Shown: positions 36,340 through 47,468 of the stretch, one piece after another | Layout: the number at the start of each line of letters is the position of its first letter | Position numbering within the stretch: position 1 is the stretch's first letter | NCBI GenBank assembly: GCA_030762175.1 | Contig: CM060831.1 | Span: 76,358,501-76,422,500, forward strand | DNA length: 64,000 nucleotides | Direction of reading: 5' to 3' | DNA from: Metallyticus violacea | Lineage: Eukaryota; Arthropoda; Insecta; Mantodea; Metallyticidae | Made by a program: the position numbers and the translations under genes | The notes under the pieces: model-generated | The model's database searches: none | What the model was told of the DNA's origin: nothing | Seen by the model: the letters and a program-made list of their open reading frames with translations, nothing else

Positions 36340-38170
36340 TACGATTTAATTTTTTTAATTGTATTTCTTATTTCTGCATTTCATCTTGGCCTTCATAAAA
36401 GCTCCCCTAATTTAATAGCTGTGTTTGATCTTCGAAAATCCTTCTTATTGCTACTTCTTTATTCCTCAATAACCATTTCTTGCTTATCAAACTTAACCTC
36501 CATTCATTTGTTCCTTTTCAATGAAAAATAGTATGTATCTCATCTTCCTTCTCCCTGCAGATAGGAAAGACCCCTGGAATAACATCCTTCCGCATATCCC
36601 TTAATTTCCAAGCACCAATTCAAAATAAGCTATCCATTTTCTTTCATTCTTCTTACAAATTAGAGTATACTTTCCCTTGTCTGGGACATTTTTTACATCC
36701 TTGTACCATGCCAGTGAACTTTTCTCTCTCATCTTGGAGAATAAAATTTGCCTGTCCATATCTTCCAGTCTTATTCTCACTTCTCTCCAAATTTCCCTTC
36801 TGAAATCACCAGTTTTAACCCATAAATTTTCTAGATCATTTTTACATAATTGCTCTCTAACTTCTCTAATTTCCTCTCGATATCAAACATACTTTTACAA
36901 TATCAGTATCAGATATCTCTTGAACCCGAAACAATTATATCAATATCCTTTCCATCTTTAATCTTCTCACACTTACATTTCCTAACTCTGCCAAAGCTCC
37001 AGCATTAGCTGTATTATTGGGACATCCCAATATTAGCATCAAAAACTCTTAAAATTAAATCCATAGTATACCATCCATCGTCAATTCCCCACATTACTAC
37101 TCTGTAAATTCATTGTGACTCAACAAAACAAAATAAATTCTTTCAAACCACTTAACATTCATACACAGTGCTAAATATAAACATCTACATATTGCTTTTA
37201 TTGCTATTCTCTTGTGCTTTTCCAATCCTCCATTACTACTCAGCTTTATCCCAAGCATGAAAATTCGCTAACAATCTGAATTTCTCTATCTTCTGTTAAC
37301 CATTTTTCATCTTTACACAATTTATTGTCCTTCTTAAACAGTTTTTATACATACAAAGAGGTCTGTATTAGGTGACACAATACTTCACTAACCGGTGTGA
37401 CCTAATGCTGACCTCTTTATGTGTACAATCAACTTCACTGTTTCTAACTTTATTAAGTTTACAAAAGCATAATTTTAGTTCTGTCTAGATTCATCTTCAG
37501 TCCCCATTTTCCACAATAACTCTCAATTTCGTCAATAGCTAACTTTAAACCAATCATTGATATTGAATACATTACAAGATCATCAGCGTAAAGTAGCCCT
37601 GGAATTTCACATTTTTAATTGCAAGCATATGAATATTAAAATTTTTCAAACAATTCAAGATATTGTTAAAAAATGCATTAAACAATACTGGACTCAACTT
37701 ACAACCTTGTCTAAGAGCTCTCTTTTGCCGTACTACCTATCAGTTACCTCTCCAATACTACATTTAACATAAAATCTATTTTCATCATATTAACACTTAA
37801 GCCTTTTTTATTTAATTGTACCAAAGTATTTCTCTAATCATCCTATCATAAGCTTTTTCCAAGTCAATAAATATAGTATATTATCTGTCTCTTTTCTTTA
37901 ATAAATATTTATTTATTAACATTTTAAATATAAATATATTATCCCCTGTTTTTTTACCCTTCCTAAAACCAACTTAAAAGAAGATATTCTTTCATTTTTT
38001 TCAGCCCAATCCTGAATTCTATTGACTATAATTAATGTAAAAAAATTTCCAAAGTTTTAGATAGCAGAGCAATTCCGTTATAATTGTTTGGGTTTTTCCT
38101 ACTTCCCTTACCCTTATCATTTACATACACATACAATTTAGTTACTTCTTATCATGATTTATAAACCATA
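36340..38170 (-). pseudogene. LINE reverse transcriptase, long degenerate copy
   Basis: From 38170 leftward the minus strand shows a NPNNYNGIALLSKTLEIF segment, GKSL-type motif-A remnants, and a clear KCEIPGLLYADDLVMYSISM with intact YADD at 37579-37593, then ESYCGKWGLKMNLDRTKIML. After an interruption near 37330-37430 come the C-terminal parts. A palindromic insertion-like string (AAAGAGGTC…GACCTCTTT around 37357-37425) lies in the break. Frames are broken many times. Of the LINE remnants here it has the best-preserved catalytic motif. Confidence 0.75.
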
Positions 38171-38391
38171 AATAAATGTTCTATATAGTCATGGATGAAC
38201 AAGTTGGGAGATAAAAAAAGATGCATACAAAGAAAGTAAGTTTGTGACCACTATCTGGTCCTTAAGTTATTTGGAAATAATTACAATTATTAAGATAGTG
38301 GATATATAATGAAGATAAAATCTTTACTAAGAAATGGGATTAATAATTAAAAATACTGTATTTAATACACAATTTTTTTCTAAATTTACAG

Positions 38392-38562
38392 ATATCATCA
38401 TTAAAAGCAGAGCTGCACAGAATGCGGCACAAAGAGCAAAAACAAAATGTGATGCATGAGAGTAGGAGTAGGAAGAAATTAATTGATGCTGGTGTACAAA
38501 TAAATGAAATGGAGCTGTGGGAAAGCATGAGTGAAGTTGCATATGGAATGGGTGTTGTGAGG
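38392..38562 (+). CDS. Giant coiled-coil protein, exon d
   Basis: The acceptor (TTTTTTTCTAAATTTACAG) ends at 38391. The exon is open in phase 0 and encodes 57 residues, starting ISSLKAELHRMRHKEQKQNV and including LIDAGVQINEMELWESMSEV. The only phase-compatible donor to the next exon is AGG|GTTTGT at 38563, a weak match to consensus (+5 G kept). Read-through would add 20 residues and stop at 38620-38622, so intron retention would give a truncated product. The first part is coiled coil; the end is less charged and may be a break in the rod. Confidence 0.75.
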
Positions 38563-38710
38563 GTTTGTATAATTATAAAAAGAGAACTTTTTATTTTGGA
38601 TATAAAATTTATGGTGATATGAATGCAAATTATTGTAAAATAGTATTACGTGTTGAAAATGTATTTATCTCTGTTCCTATTAATCATTCATGAGCAGATG
38701 TAATGAATAA

Positions 38711-38956
38711 ATAGTGTTTTAACGCCCATTTTTGCTACAGAGGCACCACAGGTGATGGACACTGATGATACATGAGATGAAATGAATATTGGGATTTTTG
38801 TTATATTATATATAATAAAGTAAGTGGCATTTGCCATTTATGAGGACTGAGGAAAACCTGGAAAATACCTCAGTCAGGAAGGGCGGTCCTGTGGGATTCA
38901 AACCCCAAGTCTCCTGCTCATGAGTCCACGCCTTAACGACCTCGGCCACCCATGGC
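38711..38956 (-). mobile_element. SINE-1, near-complete, tRNA-derived head
   Basis: On the minus strand the element starts GGGTGGCCGAGGTCGTTAAGG (A-box region of a class II, Leu/Ser-like tRNA), with B box GGTTTGAATCC near 38894-38904, then CCAGGTTTTCCTCAGTCCTC, and ends GCAAAAATGGGCGTTAAAAC. Similar copies occur elsewhere in the window. Confidence 0.8.
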
Positions 38957-39212
38957 AGTATGAGCAGATGCTAGAATTACGTTAATATAAAGACAGGTTT
39001 AATGATCTTGTTATATGCACAGATATATCAAAAAGGTATGCTTTAGAGGTAAAATTTCTTTAATTACAGAGAATGTGTAAGTAAACTTTCTCATCTACTA
39101 ATTGTTATACACAGTTGATAGCATCAGTATTGGTGATCTAGTCGTAACTCCAAGGTCAATGGATTTTTAGAGCATAAAAATCCTAAATATGGCTTCCCTC
39201 AATAGGAAAGTT

Positions 39213-39258
39213 AACCACTAGTCTCATATCATAGACGTATGATATGAGACCAGTGGTT
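39213..39258. repeat. Near-perfect hairpin, 20-bp arms, 6-nt loop
   Basis: AACCACTAGTCTCATATCAT, AGACGT, ATGATATGAGACCAGTGGTT. The arms pair with one mismatch (A/C). Confidence 0.95.
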
Positions 39259-39430
39259 TATATATGGTATATAAAGAAACTTCAAGCCTGAAAGAAGAAT
39301 CCTCTAAGCAAATTTATTAACCATTTCAGACTTTGAATTCAATGGGACACTAATGGCCAAAGATATTAAAGAGTAACCTAAACTTAGGTATTCATTTTTA
39401 CACTAAACTCCATTCACTTACACAAACTTA

Positions 39431-39475
39431 AGACACGTTTCTGGAGAATCTCTCCTATCTTCAGTTGCTCACTGA
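39431..39475 (-). ncRNA. Hammerhead-like motif, left arm of PLE-D
   Basis: Minus strand: CTGAAGA (39458-39464), T, AGGAGA/TCTCCA stem II, GAAA (39438-39441), hexamer ACGTGT (one G·U pair), then C. Confidence 0.5.
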
Positions 39476-40037
39476 ACCGCCGTTACTCGAAACAATGGCT
39501 GGACAACCGGATATTCCTGTGATGGCCTCTGTTGGTTGAAGAAGAAAGTTGCTGAGTTCATCCATAGGAGGAAACTGGAAATTCATTAGGTTTTCTTTAT
39601 TCTTTAATATGAAAATTTTTTCCCAAGTGGATAACTCCAATTTTCTTTTTGTTTTGCCTATGTAGCTCTGTTCACAATCTGCACATTTTAGTTCATAATC
39701 AGGAATTTACGAAATAAAATGTGCAGATTGTGAACAGAGCTACATAGGCAAAACAAAAACCAATTTGGATATTCGCAGGAAAGAACATTTTAGGAATATT
39801 CGGTTTAAGCAGGTGGATAAATCAGCAGTAAACCGGGAATTAAACTGCTGAAACATCTTCACAATCCATTGGAGTTATCCACTTGGGAAAAAAAAATTCA
39901 TATTAAAAAATAGAGAAAACCTAATGAATTTCAAGTTTCCTCCTATGGATGAACTCAGCAACTTTCTTCTTCAACCAACAGAGGTCACCACAGGAATATC
40001 CGGTTGTCCAGCCATCATTTCAAGTAACGGCGGTTCA

Positions 40038-40088
40038 GTGAGCAACTGAAGATGGGAGAGATTCTCCCGAAATGCATCCATCTTATTT
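40038..40088 (+). ncRNA. Hammerhead-like motif, right arm of PLE-D
   Basis: CTGAAGA (40046-40052), T, stem II GGGAGA/TCTCCC with a GAT loop (six Watson-Crick pairs), GAAA (40069-40072), palindrome ATGCAT (40072-40077), then C. The core is intact apart from the extra U. Stem I pairing (AGCAA with CATCT) is poor. Confidence 0.6.
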
Positions 40089-40215
40089 TTGTGTAAGAAA
40101 GTGGAGTTTAGTGTAAAAATGAATACCTAAGTTTAGGTTATATTGCCACTCCATTGTCAACAGCTTCGTAAGTACAATATTTATATTAAAGAGTGTCAAA
40201 TAAACCAAATAAAAA

Positions 40216-41080
40216 AAACACTTTATATAAACTGTATGTAAAACAGCATAGTATTTGTACTATTTCAAGTTAGTAATTTTGTTTAACTTTGATCTCATAT
40301 ATAGAGGATTGCCCCAACTATGTTCAGATCATGTTGCATGCTAAGTTGTGGCAAGATATCCTGCGACCAGCTCTTGTGTTTGTGATAGCCATGGGCATGG
40401 GTTAAAGGTCTGCACCTCAGTTTCCATTGGTAAAGGCTGCAATACAATGTAGAAATGCAATATTATCCCAAACCCGGCAGTATTATTCCAGACCTTTATG
40501 GTGATGCCATATTTGGAAGCAAAATGTATTTACAACAGCCAAAAGCTACAAAAATCCATGACGGGTGTGGCATTTGGTAAGGAATTGCGCTGAAAGGTAT
40601 CTCATGGACACCTGTCTCAGCTTCTCTTGTTGTACTTAAGGGATGATTCAATGCTTTATCCAAGTGAATCCATACTTTTGCTATATTCTATAACATGCAG
40701 AAGAGAAATGGTTCATCAAAAATGCAGTTCAGTACATTCTCCTAGAAGTTTGCTGCATTAATTATATTTGCCATGTTTTACATGTCAAGTTCAAATTGAT
40801 GTGTATATCCTTTCCAAATTGAAAATGTGCATATAAAGGGGATTCTACTAAAAATTGGGGATGGAATGCATTCAATCTGAATTGAGATGCATGTAAATGG
40901 GGATCAAACAGGATCGAACTGAGTATGTTAATGTGTGCTAACATTAGGCATTTTTATTACACAAAGTTCAGATTGTCACTTTATATTACTTATAAAATGT
41001 GCATTCATATTATTTAATTCCATTTAACCTTTTGTATCTGTTTTATATTTCCAAATTTTACTTGAATCAATAATTAATTT
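40216..41080. other. No recognisable feature
   Basis: Slightly less AT-rich patch at 40.3-40.7 kb, possibly an old transposon, but no motif could be read. Confidence 0.4.
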
Positions 41081-41084
41081 AATC

Positions 41085-41640
41085 TCTTCTGAGCTGAACC
41101 ATATAGACACTCAAAAACAGATTTACTGGTGATTTACTCATGTTTCATCATCAACAGTTTCATGGACCCTCATCCAATCCTCAAACATTAAATAACTGTT
41201 GAGAGTCATTTGTAGAAATTGAATAGGTAGGTGTCTGGGTTCACTCTGGTGTTTTTTGTGATAAACTTGAAAGAAGAGCTGTCTGGTTCTAGGATGTCAA
41301 AATTCATTAAATCTTCTCATGTTTTTTATGCAAATCCTTTTCCATGTGTTTAATTCCTTTGGTTGTTGAACTATTTTTAATAATGCGATGCTTATTTTCT
41401 ATTTCATGGTTTTCATTCCAAAAATGTCATTGTTGATTTTTCTATTTGCTTGTAAGGATGTTTTTCCAATGTTCCTTCAACCTAATGCCTATATTTCTCT
41501 TTGTTTTTTCTATGTAGATTTGTTCACAATTCGGACAATTAAACTGGCAAATTACCGATTTTTTCTCTTTGAATCTGGAATCAGTTTTGTTTAATTTCAA
41601 TACATTTTTTTAAACTGTATTGGTTTTGAGGTGCTAAGAT
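41085..41640 (-). pseudogene. PLE GIY-YIG endonuclease remnant
   Basis: The minus strand from about 41590 gives a CQFNCPNCEQIYIEKTKRNI segment, then RLKEHWKN, FWNENHEIENK and a decayed C-terminus with PEXTQTPTYSISTNDS, ending near 41140. The YIG glycine has become Glu. A badly eroded terminal repeat (TTCTTCTGAGCTGAACC) lies at 41.09 kb. No RT part. Confidence 0.65.
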
Positions 41641-42353
41641 ATTTATGATTATTGCTTGGAAATTTTTTGAAATTCTTATTGGCTGATGAGTGGTACTTGA
41701 ACATTTTAAACGTTGTTTGGAGGAAGACCATTTTTTGCTATTTACTTAATTAAGCTCCATTCCGACTTTTTAATGTACCTAAATGGTTAGCAATGCATTT
41801 TTATATTGGCAGGTTTTCTTTTATCACTTCTTTCTTCATCTATCCTATTATTGCTGCATTCTGCATTCACTCTCTGATCAGTTTCTTGGGGCATAGTTCT
41901 TCAGATGTGATTTGAATCTTATGTATTTGGATTGTGTGCCCTGCTGATTTGGTAACCATAAGAAAGACCCTTCTGTTTACAATACTGGCTTTAAATATTG
42001 GAAAGTTCTTGCCATAAATCAAAAAAAAAAATTACAACATTAGTGACATCCATTGCCTTGCTACCATAACCACAGATACTATAGACTCACATTGACACTT
42101 TCTACACAACCATTTTCTGCTCAGTTATCACCAGCAACAATTAAACAATTGAGCATTGTCTCAACTTAACAGAAGCAACCCTCCATGTTGCATTAAAATA
42201 TTACCTGGTTATATAATCTAGATATAATGTGCCCTATTATTTCATATTTCATTGGGCAATTTTATGATATTTGGTGTTTTCATAATGGCCACTCTCTTAC
42301 TATTGTGGTGTTTTGAATAAGGAACAATATGAAATATTCTTTCACTCTTTTAG
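41641..42353. other. Intron, no recognisable feature
   Basis: Nothing readable between the PLE remnant and the next exon. Confidence 0.45.
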
Positions 42354-42571
42354 GAGCACATACTACATCAAATGAAGAGGAAAATGAAGGATCTTGAAGG
42401 ACGTAATGAAAAATATAAAGAATTGTGTAGATACCGAATGAATAAAATAAGAGTTTTAGAACAAAAAGTACAACACTTGGAAGATTCCATTTCACAAACA
42501 TCATCAGAATCACAAAGAGTCAACAAAAATGTTGAAAACAAAGAAAATCGGGAGGAAAATTTTATCAACAG
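42354..42571 (+). CDS. Giant coiled-coil protein, exon e (last common exon)
   Basis: The acceptor (CTTTCACTCTTTTAG) ends at 42353 and the donor (CAACAG|GTAAGA) starts at 42572. The exon is open in phase 0 and encodes 72 residues plus two bases (AG). It starts EHILHQMKRKMKDLEGRNEK and includes CRYRMNKIRVLEQKVQHLED, then a serine/asparagine-rich stretch SISQTSSESQRVNKNVENKE, so the rod ends here and a flexible tail begins. The two leftover bases fit both terminal exons (55820 and 61987), each giving Arg at the junction. Confidence 0.85.
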
Positions 42572-42766
42572 GTAAGACAGAGAAATAAAGGTAGTGGTAC
42601 ATAATAGTATTTTAATTTGTTTTCATATGAGAAAAATGTGAAGTACCATACCTATAAAGGCAGAGCAGGATATTTTTATCTTTAAAGATCTGTTTATAAT
42701 TTCAACAGCTGAATAATAAAAGTGATGATTGATTTCTCTTCTAAAAGACAGAGATATGGCTTAGAG

Positions 42767-43399
42767 CAGTGGTTCCCAAATGTTTTTGACTCTCAAATTG
42801 CCTTCATAAAGATCCTGCAGAGCAAACCCCTCTAAGTTTAGGTCATAAATAAGCCTCCTTGTTATAAAAGACTAAACCATCCCCTTCCTCCTGTCACTAT
42901 TGAATTGCATAATGTCATAACATAGCAGCCATATTTTTGTATCTGTTCCTCCATTCTATCCCCATGCATGCATCTCCTTGTTTATAAGCAAAAGACAATG
43001 TTTATAGTGCACTATGATTTATACAGGCACACAGAGCAGCACAATTCACTTTTGCTCAAGGGTTATAAGACTCAAGATTTTGGCTACTAGCCTCAAGACT
43101 CTTCAAGATTTTGGCTAGTAGCCTGAAGACTCTTGAGTGAGTTGAATTCTCTTCTCTTTATAACAAACTGAGGAAACTACTCTCTCTCACTAAATGTCTA
43201 AAAATATGCCTCATTCTAAAGAAATGAAAACAATGTGTCTAAACTACAGTTTGGTATTCCAGGGGTTAATTATAATATAATAATATTGTCAATACAAAAA
43301 AAATAATTCAAATCCACCATTAAAGTGAAATTTTGACAAATCCCTCGCAAGATTTCAGGAACCCCAGTGGGTTTCTAAATCACAGTTTGGGAAATGCTG
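42767..43399. mobile_element. Non-autonomous hAT element (MITE-like), 633 bp
   Basis: The ends CAGTGGTTCCCAAATG and, inverted, CAGCATTTCCCAAACTG are hAT-type terminal inverted repeats. The element is flanked by a perfect 8-bp duplication GCTTAGAG (42759-42766 and 43400-43407). No transposase frame. An internal duplication of CAAGATTTTGGCTASTAGCC lies at 43070-43140. Confidence 0.85.
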
Positions 43400-43407
43400 G
43401 CTTAGAG

Positions 43408-44640
43408 CTTAGCCTATATGTATAGTGATGTCTATGCAATTCTAGGTAATGAATCAGGATTAATTAATATGTGAACATTTTATATTTTTTCTATCAAACA
43501 CAAATGCCATCAATGTTCTATGCAGGTAACCTTTTGTAATGCTTGAAAAGTAACTGATGTGAAATTTTGTGGGAACTGAAAATCCTAGTGCATTATTTGT
43601 AAGGCAAGAACTAAGCATGTGCAGGTTTTACAAGTAAAAACTATCCCACCTGCTCAGTATTTGATTCTTCAGGAGGCATGTCACACTACTTGCCTGTCAC
43701 AGGATTCAAAATACCAATCCTGCTTGAAAGCCCTATATATGCTGGGTGGTAGAACATGCTATTGCAGATGGTTAACAGAACAGTACTCCTCCTTTCACTC
43801 AACTGGAAAAAATTACAGGTTTGCAAAATAAGGATATGATAACATTTGAAAGCTGAAAGAAATACTTTACTGTAACAGAATGACTTTACTTAAACTTTAT
43901 TTGGCTAGAAAAGCGATGCCCTTTGGAGTTGAATCACCTCTCTACATAATCCCCCCTCCACATTCGCTTACAATTGCCTATATGTGGGCATCTATGGCCC
44001 TGTATCACAAAAGTATACTCTAATATATTACAAATATATTGTAACTTGTAGTTATTAGTAGAATTGCTTTTCAAGAAGATTTTTTTCTGTACTTGTAATT
44101 TACAACTCTGTAATTAATAATGGACAAGTAATTTTTCACCGTTTTGTTTTAGTATTAATTGCTATTGTAATTTTATTAGATTTCTGTACAAGTATAGGAA
44201 TAATGGTAACTTCAAATACTAGTGCAATCTTTAATAATTTAGGGAATCAGCTGGCTTAAATATGTAATCCAGCTGTAGCAAAAGCAATGGCAACAATGAG
44301 AATAAGTTTTTGTATAAAGAAAGAATAAGAATAATTCAATGTTTGAGTACCAAAAACATTTTAGGTAAAGTGTAATTAAACTAGGATTTGTGTTTCACAT
44401 TGCTCTTCCTTTTCCAAATATATATTTTTGTCCAGCATCTTATTTTATGTTGTTTAAGGCTCTCACATTAGCCATTAAAATAATTGCATTCTTTGCCTTT
44501 TTTTTTCTTTTAAAATAAATAATTTCATATCTTTTTACACCATTTTTCACAATTTTTGCTTGTAATGAAAATGTTATGCAAACAATACAAATTACTTGTA
44601 AACAAGAGGTCTGGATCTGCCAGTTTTATCTGCTTGACTT
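43408..44640. other. Intron, no recognisable feature
   Basis: Short frames only. A frame at 43619-43831 has mixed composition but no splice context or family signature. Confidence 0.4.
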
Positions 44641-44679
44641 GATTTTTTCTCTCCTTATCAGTGGCAAATGTTGGAAAGG

Positions 44680-44974
44680 TCCCTAAATTTAGGCCTGTAG
44701 GTCTAGTTCTAGTTATATTTATAATTGCCTCATAGACCTAAGGTTGCAGGTTCAAACCTGGCCAGGGTTGATGGATTTTTAGGGCATAAATCTCCTAAGT
44801 ATGGCTACTTGCAGAAGGGAAGTGAAGTTGTGGGTCCTATGTCATAGATTTTCCTAGCCTGAAAGAAGAGGCCTCTGAGCAAAATTTATCTGCTGTTTTT
44901 ACCCTGATTTGAATGCGACACTAATGACCAGAGATGTTAAAAAGCATTCCTAATAAACCAAATAAACTTTCACT
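44680..44974 (+). mobile_element. SINE-2, full-length copy
   Basis: Contains a tRNA-type B box GGTTCAAACCT (44749-44759), the body GTTGATGGATTTTTAGGGCA … AAGAAGAGGCCTCTGAGCAA … GCGACACTAATGACCAGAG and the tail AATAAACCAAATAAAC. The A box is not convincing. Confidence 0.65.
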
Positions 44975-45055
44975 TAAAATGTAAATTGGAACTTGCACAG
45001 TGAAGCTAATCATATTAATTGATATTAATGATATCAATTAAACTTTCACTTCTTA
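44975..45055 (+). mobile_element. PLE terminal-repeat scrap
   Basis: AAATGTAAATTGGAACTTGC … AGTGAAGCTAATCATATTAA, then a short inverted echo (TTGATATTAATGATATCAA). It matches the left parts of the 27.5 and 53.5 kb PLE repeats. Confidence 0.6.
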
Positions 45056-45149
45056 AATAAAAAAAAAACATTACTACAAAAAAAATTCCTTTCTCTTTTT
45101 CACCCTTTTCCTTTCCTCATTTTTTCTTCTTCTTCCTAAGGAAAATCTG

Positions 45150-45966
45150 TCCAGGCATTTTTCTTGAAAGGTATGATTGTTCAGGTTTTTTAAAAGTTAT
45201 GGACCAGTTTAAATCTTTTGGCTACCATAAAATGTTGCACTGATCAAATGATGTTCTTCAAAACCAGATGTGCATTTTGTGACATATCACAAATATAATA
45301 AATATCTCTGCTGTGGTAGTGCTAACATCAAAATGTTGATAACATGGATTTATTATGGAATTCAGCATGGACATTCGTGCTGTGGAAGGATTATTTGCAT
45401 TCCATTGTTTAAAGCATCACAACAGCAGACTAGATAAATGCTCACAAAGTCAAAGGCAATTAACTTGGATTATCCCCGCTTGCTGTGAAAATAATGTTGG
45501 AAATCAGGGATAACATTCAATTTTGTGGTGTTGCTAGTGATGCTAACAAACATTTTGAAATAAAGTTCTTTTTAAATTATGGTTGAATATCTCTCTTGGA
45601 AACGTGGTGAAATGCAGTCTAAACTTTTGGATTTTTTAAGCAAACCAAATAAGGCAGCACAAATTATATAGCGATTATGTGAACTCATCTCATTAAGCTT
45701 GATATTGTGGGGGGGAACATTGTTTTTGTGGTAATAATTAACACAATGTTTGGGACAGAGTGTAGAACTTCCAATAATAATATTTTCTCAAAGTTGAAAG
45801 TTTCAGCAGATACTAAGTTAATAGGTGTAGACTGTATGGTTCATATTCTGAATATTTGTTTGCAACATGATATGAAATTCCTTGAAATTGACATAGAATC
45901 ATTTTGAAAATTTTAGCATATACACTTTATACTTTAAAAACTAAGTCATTTAAATTGTGATTATGT
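45150..45966 (+). pseudogene. hAT-1 transposase, left part (host of hAT-2)
   Basis: Plus-strand pieces include IQFCGVASDANKHFEIK (cf. 'GVSTDASNH', first catalytic region of hAT transposases), KLDIVGGNIVF and a FSKLKVSADTKLIGVDCMVH segment followed by HILNICLQHDMKFLEIDIES (the 'VGCAAHILHN' region). The frame stops near 45906 and degenerates toward CDYV, where hAT-2 is inserted. The continuation resumes at 49627. C/T-rich sequence at 45.06-45.14 kb precedes it. Confidence 0.65.
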
Positions 45967-46709
45967 TAAGGTTACCAGATGTCCCCAGATTTCATTTTAT
46001 GTCCCTGAAATTACAGTTTTCTTCCCTAAATCTTGAAAAGTAATTTCAAACACTAATATCCTTTTAACATAAGGAAAATATACTGTGCTCCTGAATTGCA
46101 ATGTCACTACGACTAACAAAAAAGGAAATGTGCAATTGTTTTGACTATCAATATTTAGGGATTTTTTTTTTACTTGCCAGAAAGGGATTTTTGTTTTCTA
46201 TAACCTGATAAAAATGCATATCTGCTTCCTGCTTCATTGACTTTGTCAACTTTGTTGTTTGTGTTTGAGCATGTTGCAGTCAGCAAGATGTCAAAAAACT
46301 GAAAATGTTTCATTAGTGACCCTATGTTGTAACATTTTCCATTTCTCCTAAGAAGAGTAAAAGATAACACAACATTTTGTTCACTTTGTGACAGGTGACT
46401 GCAGTTATTGAACATGTCACAACAAAAAGACATAAAATTTCCGTGATTCCAGAAAACTGTAGCACGAAAGTGTGATCATATTTTAAGAAAATTGTTCAGA
46501 TAAAAGTTTGCTCCAGGAAGGAATTTTTGCATTCCATGCAGTCCAGCAACACCAAAGTTTCAAATCTATGGATTATACTTCCAGTTTGATCAAAAAGTTT
46601 AATGAGGAAAAATTTACTTGTACTAGAGCAAAAGTGGAAACAATTGTTAAACATGTGATTGCACCATAGACAATGACTGAAGCCTTAGAAGAAATTGACA
46701 GAGAGCTTC

Positions 46710-46955
46710 ATTTGTGACTGTGCAGTGGACACTGGTGCTACATGAAATGAAATGATATGATAAATTGGGAAAGGATTTATTTTTAAGGAAAGAAACGTTC
46801 CAGGCCTAAGTTTAAGGTACCTCCCCAGCATTTGCCATTTATGAGAACTGAGGAAAATCTGGAAAAAACCTCAGTCAGGGAGGACGGTCCTGGCAGGATT
46901 CGAATCCCAGAACTCCCACTCACGAGTCTGCTCCTTAACGATCTCGGTGGCAGTA
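46710..46955 (-). mobile_element. SINE-1 inserted in hAT-2
   Basis: On the minus strand the head is GCCACCGAGATCGTTAAGG, with B box GATTCGAATCC (near 46896-46908), then the SINE-1 body (CAGATTTTCCTCAGTTCTC). It separates the DCSVDTGAT-side from the DASNH part of the hAT-2 transposase. Confidence 0.8.
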
Positions 46956-47468
46956 CTGTACTTTTTGATGCTTCAAATCATATTAAATTACTTCCAGTTC
47001 TTGTTCATTATGTGCATGTAAATACTGATAAATCTATATCATCAGGAATAAAATAGTAGAATATTTTGAAATTATTGGAGAAACTGCTGGAATAATATAC
47101 AATACTTCATTTCAGATAATCGAAGATATAGGGCTGGAAAAAAGTGGTTGCATTTTCTGCAAATAATACCAATTTGGTTTGAAGAGGAAAGATGCAAACA
47201 ATGTTTGGAACAAAATGAAGAAAAGTTTGGGTAGAAATATTATTGATTTGGGTTGCGTTGCATATAAACTACATAACTGTGCACACAGTGCAAATTAATT
47301 CAATCCCTGTAGATAATGAAGAACTTGCAGTGAAAATTTTTGGATACTTTCATATATTTACTTACAGTAAAATTTGAATGACTAAAACAGTTTTATGAGT
47401 TTGTTGGACAGGAACAAAAGAACATTCTCAGTTACAGCAATGTAAGATGACTGTCCCTACTCCTAAGA

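Larger units (their letters stand above)
39374..40182. mobile_element. PLE-D, inverted composite with 11-bp target duplication
   Basis: 39374 to about 39715 is a minus-oriented PLE 3' end. From about 39715 to 40182 is a plus-oriented copy of the same region (CGAAATAAAATGTGCAGATT, GAACAGAGCTACATAGGCAA, GAAAGAACATTTTAGGAATA), encoding a decayed GIY-YIG. The two arms share the outer sequence ACCTAAACTTAGGTATTCAT. The element is flanked by ATATTAAAGAG on both sides within SINE-2. Confidence 0.85.
39120..40215 (+). mobile_element. SINE-2, interrupted by PLE-D
   Basis: The body (CAAGGTCAATGGATTTTTAG … GCCTGAAAGAAGAATCCTCT … GACACTAATGGCCAAAGATA) aligns with the SINE-2 copy at 44.7-44.97 kb up to ATATTAAAGAG (39363-39373). 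It resumes after PLE-D with the same ATATTAAAGAG (40183-40193) and the tail TGTCAAATAAACCAAATAAA. The left part also contains a 20-bp-arm hairpin (39213-39258) absent from the other copy. Confidence 0.75.
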
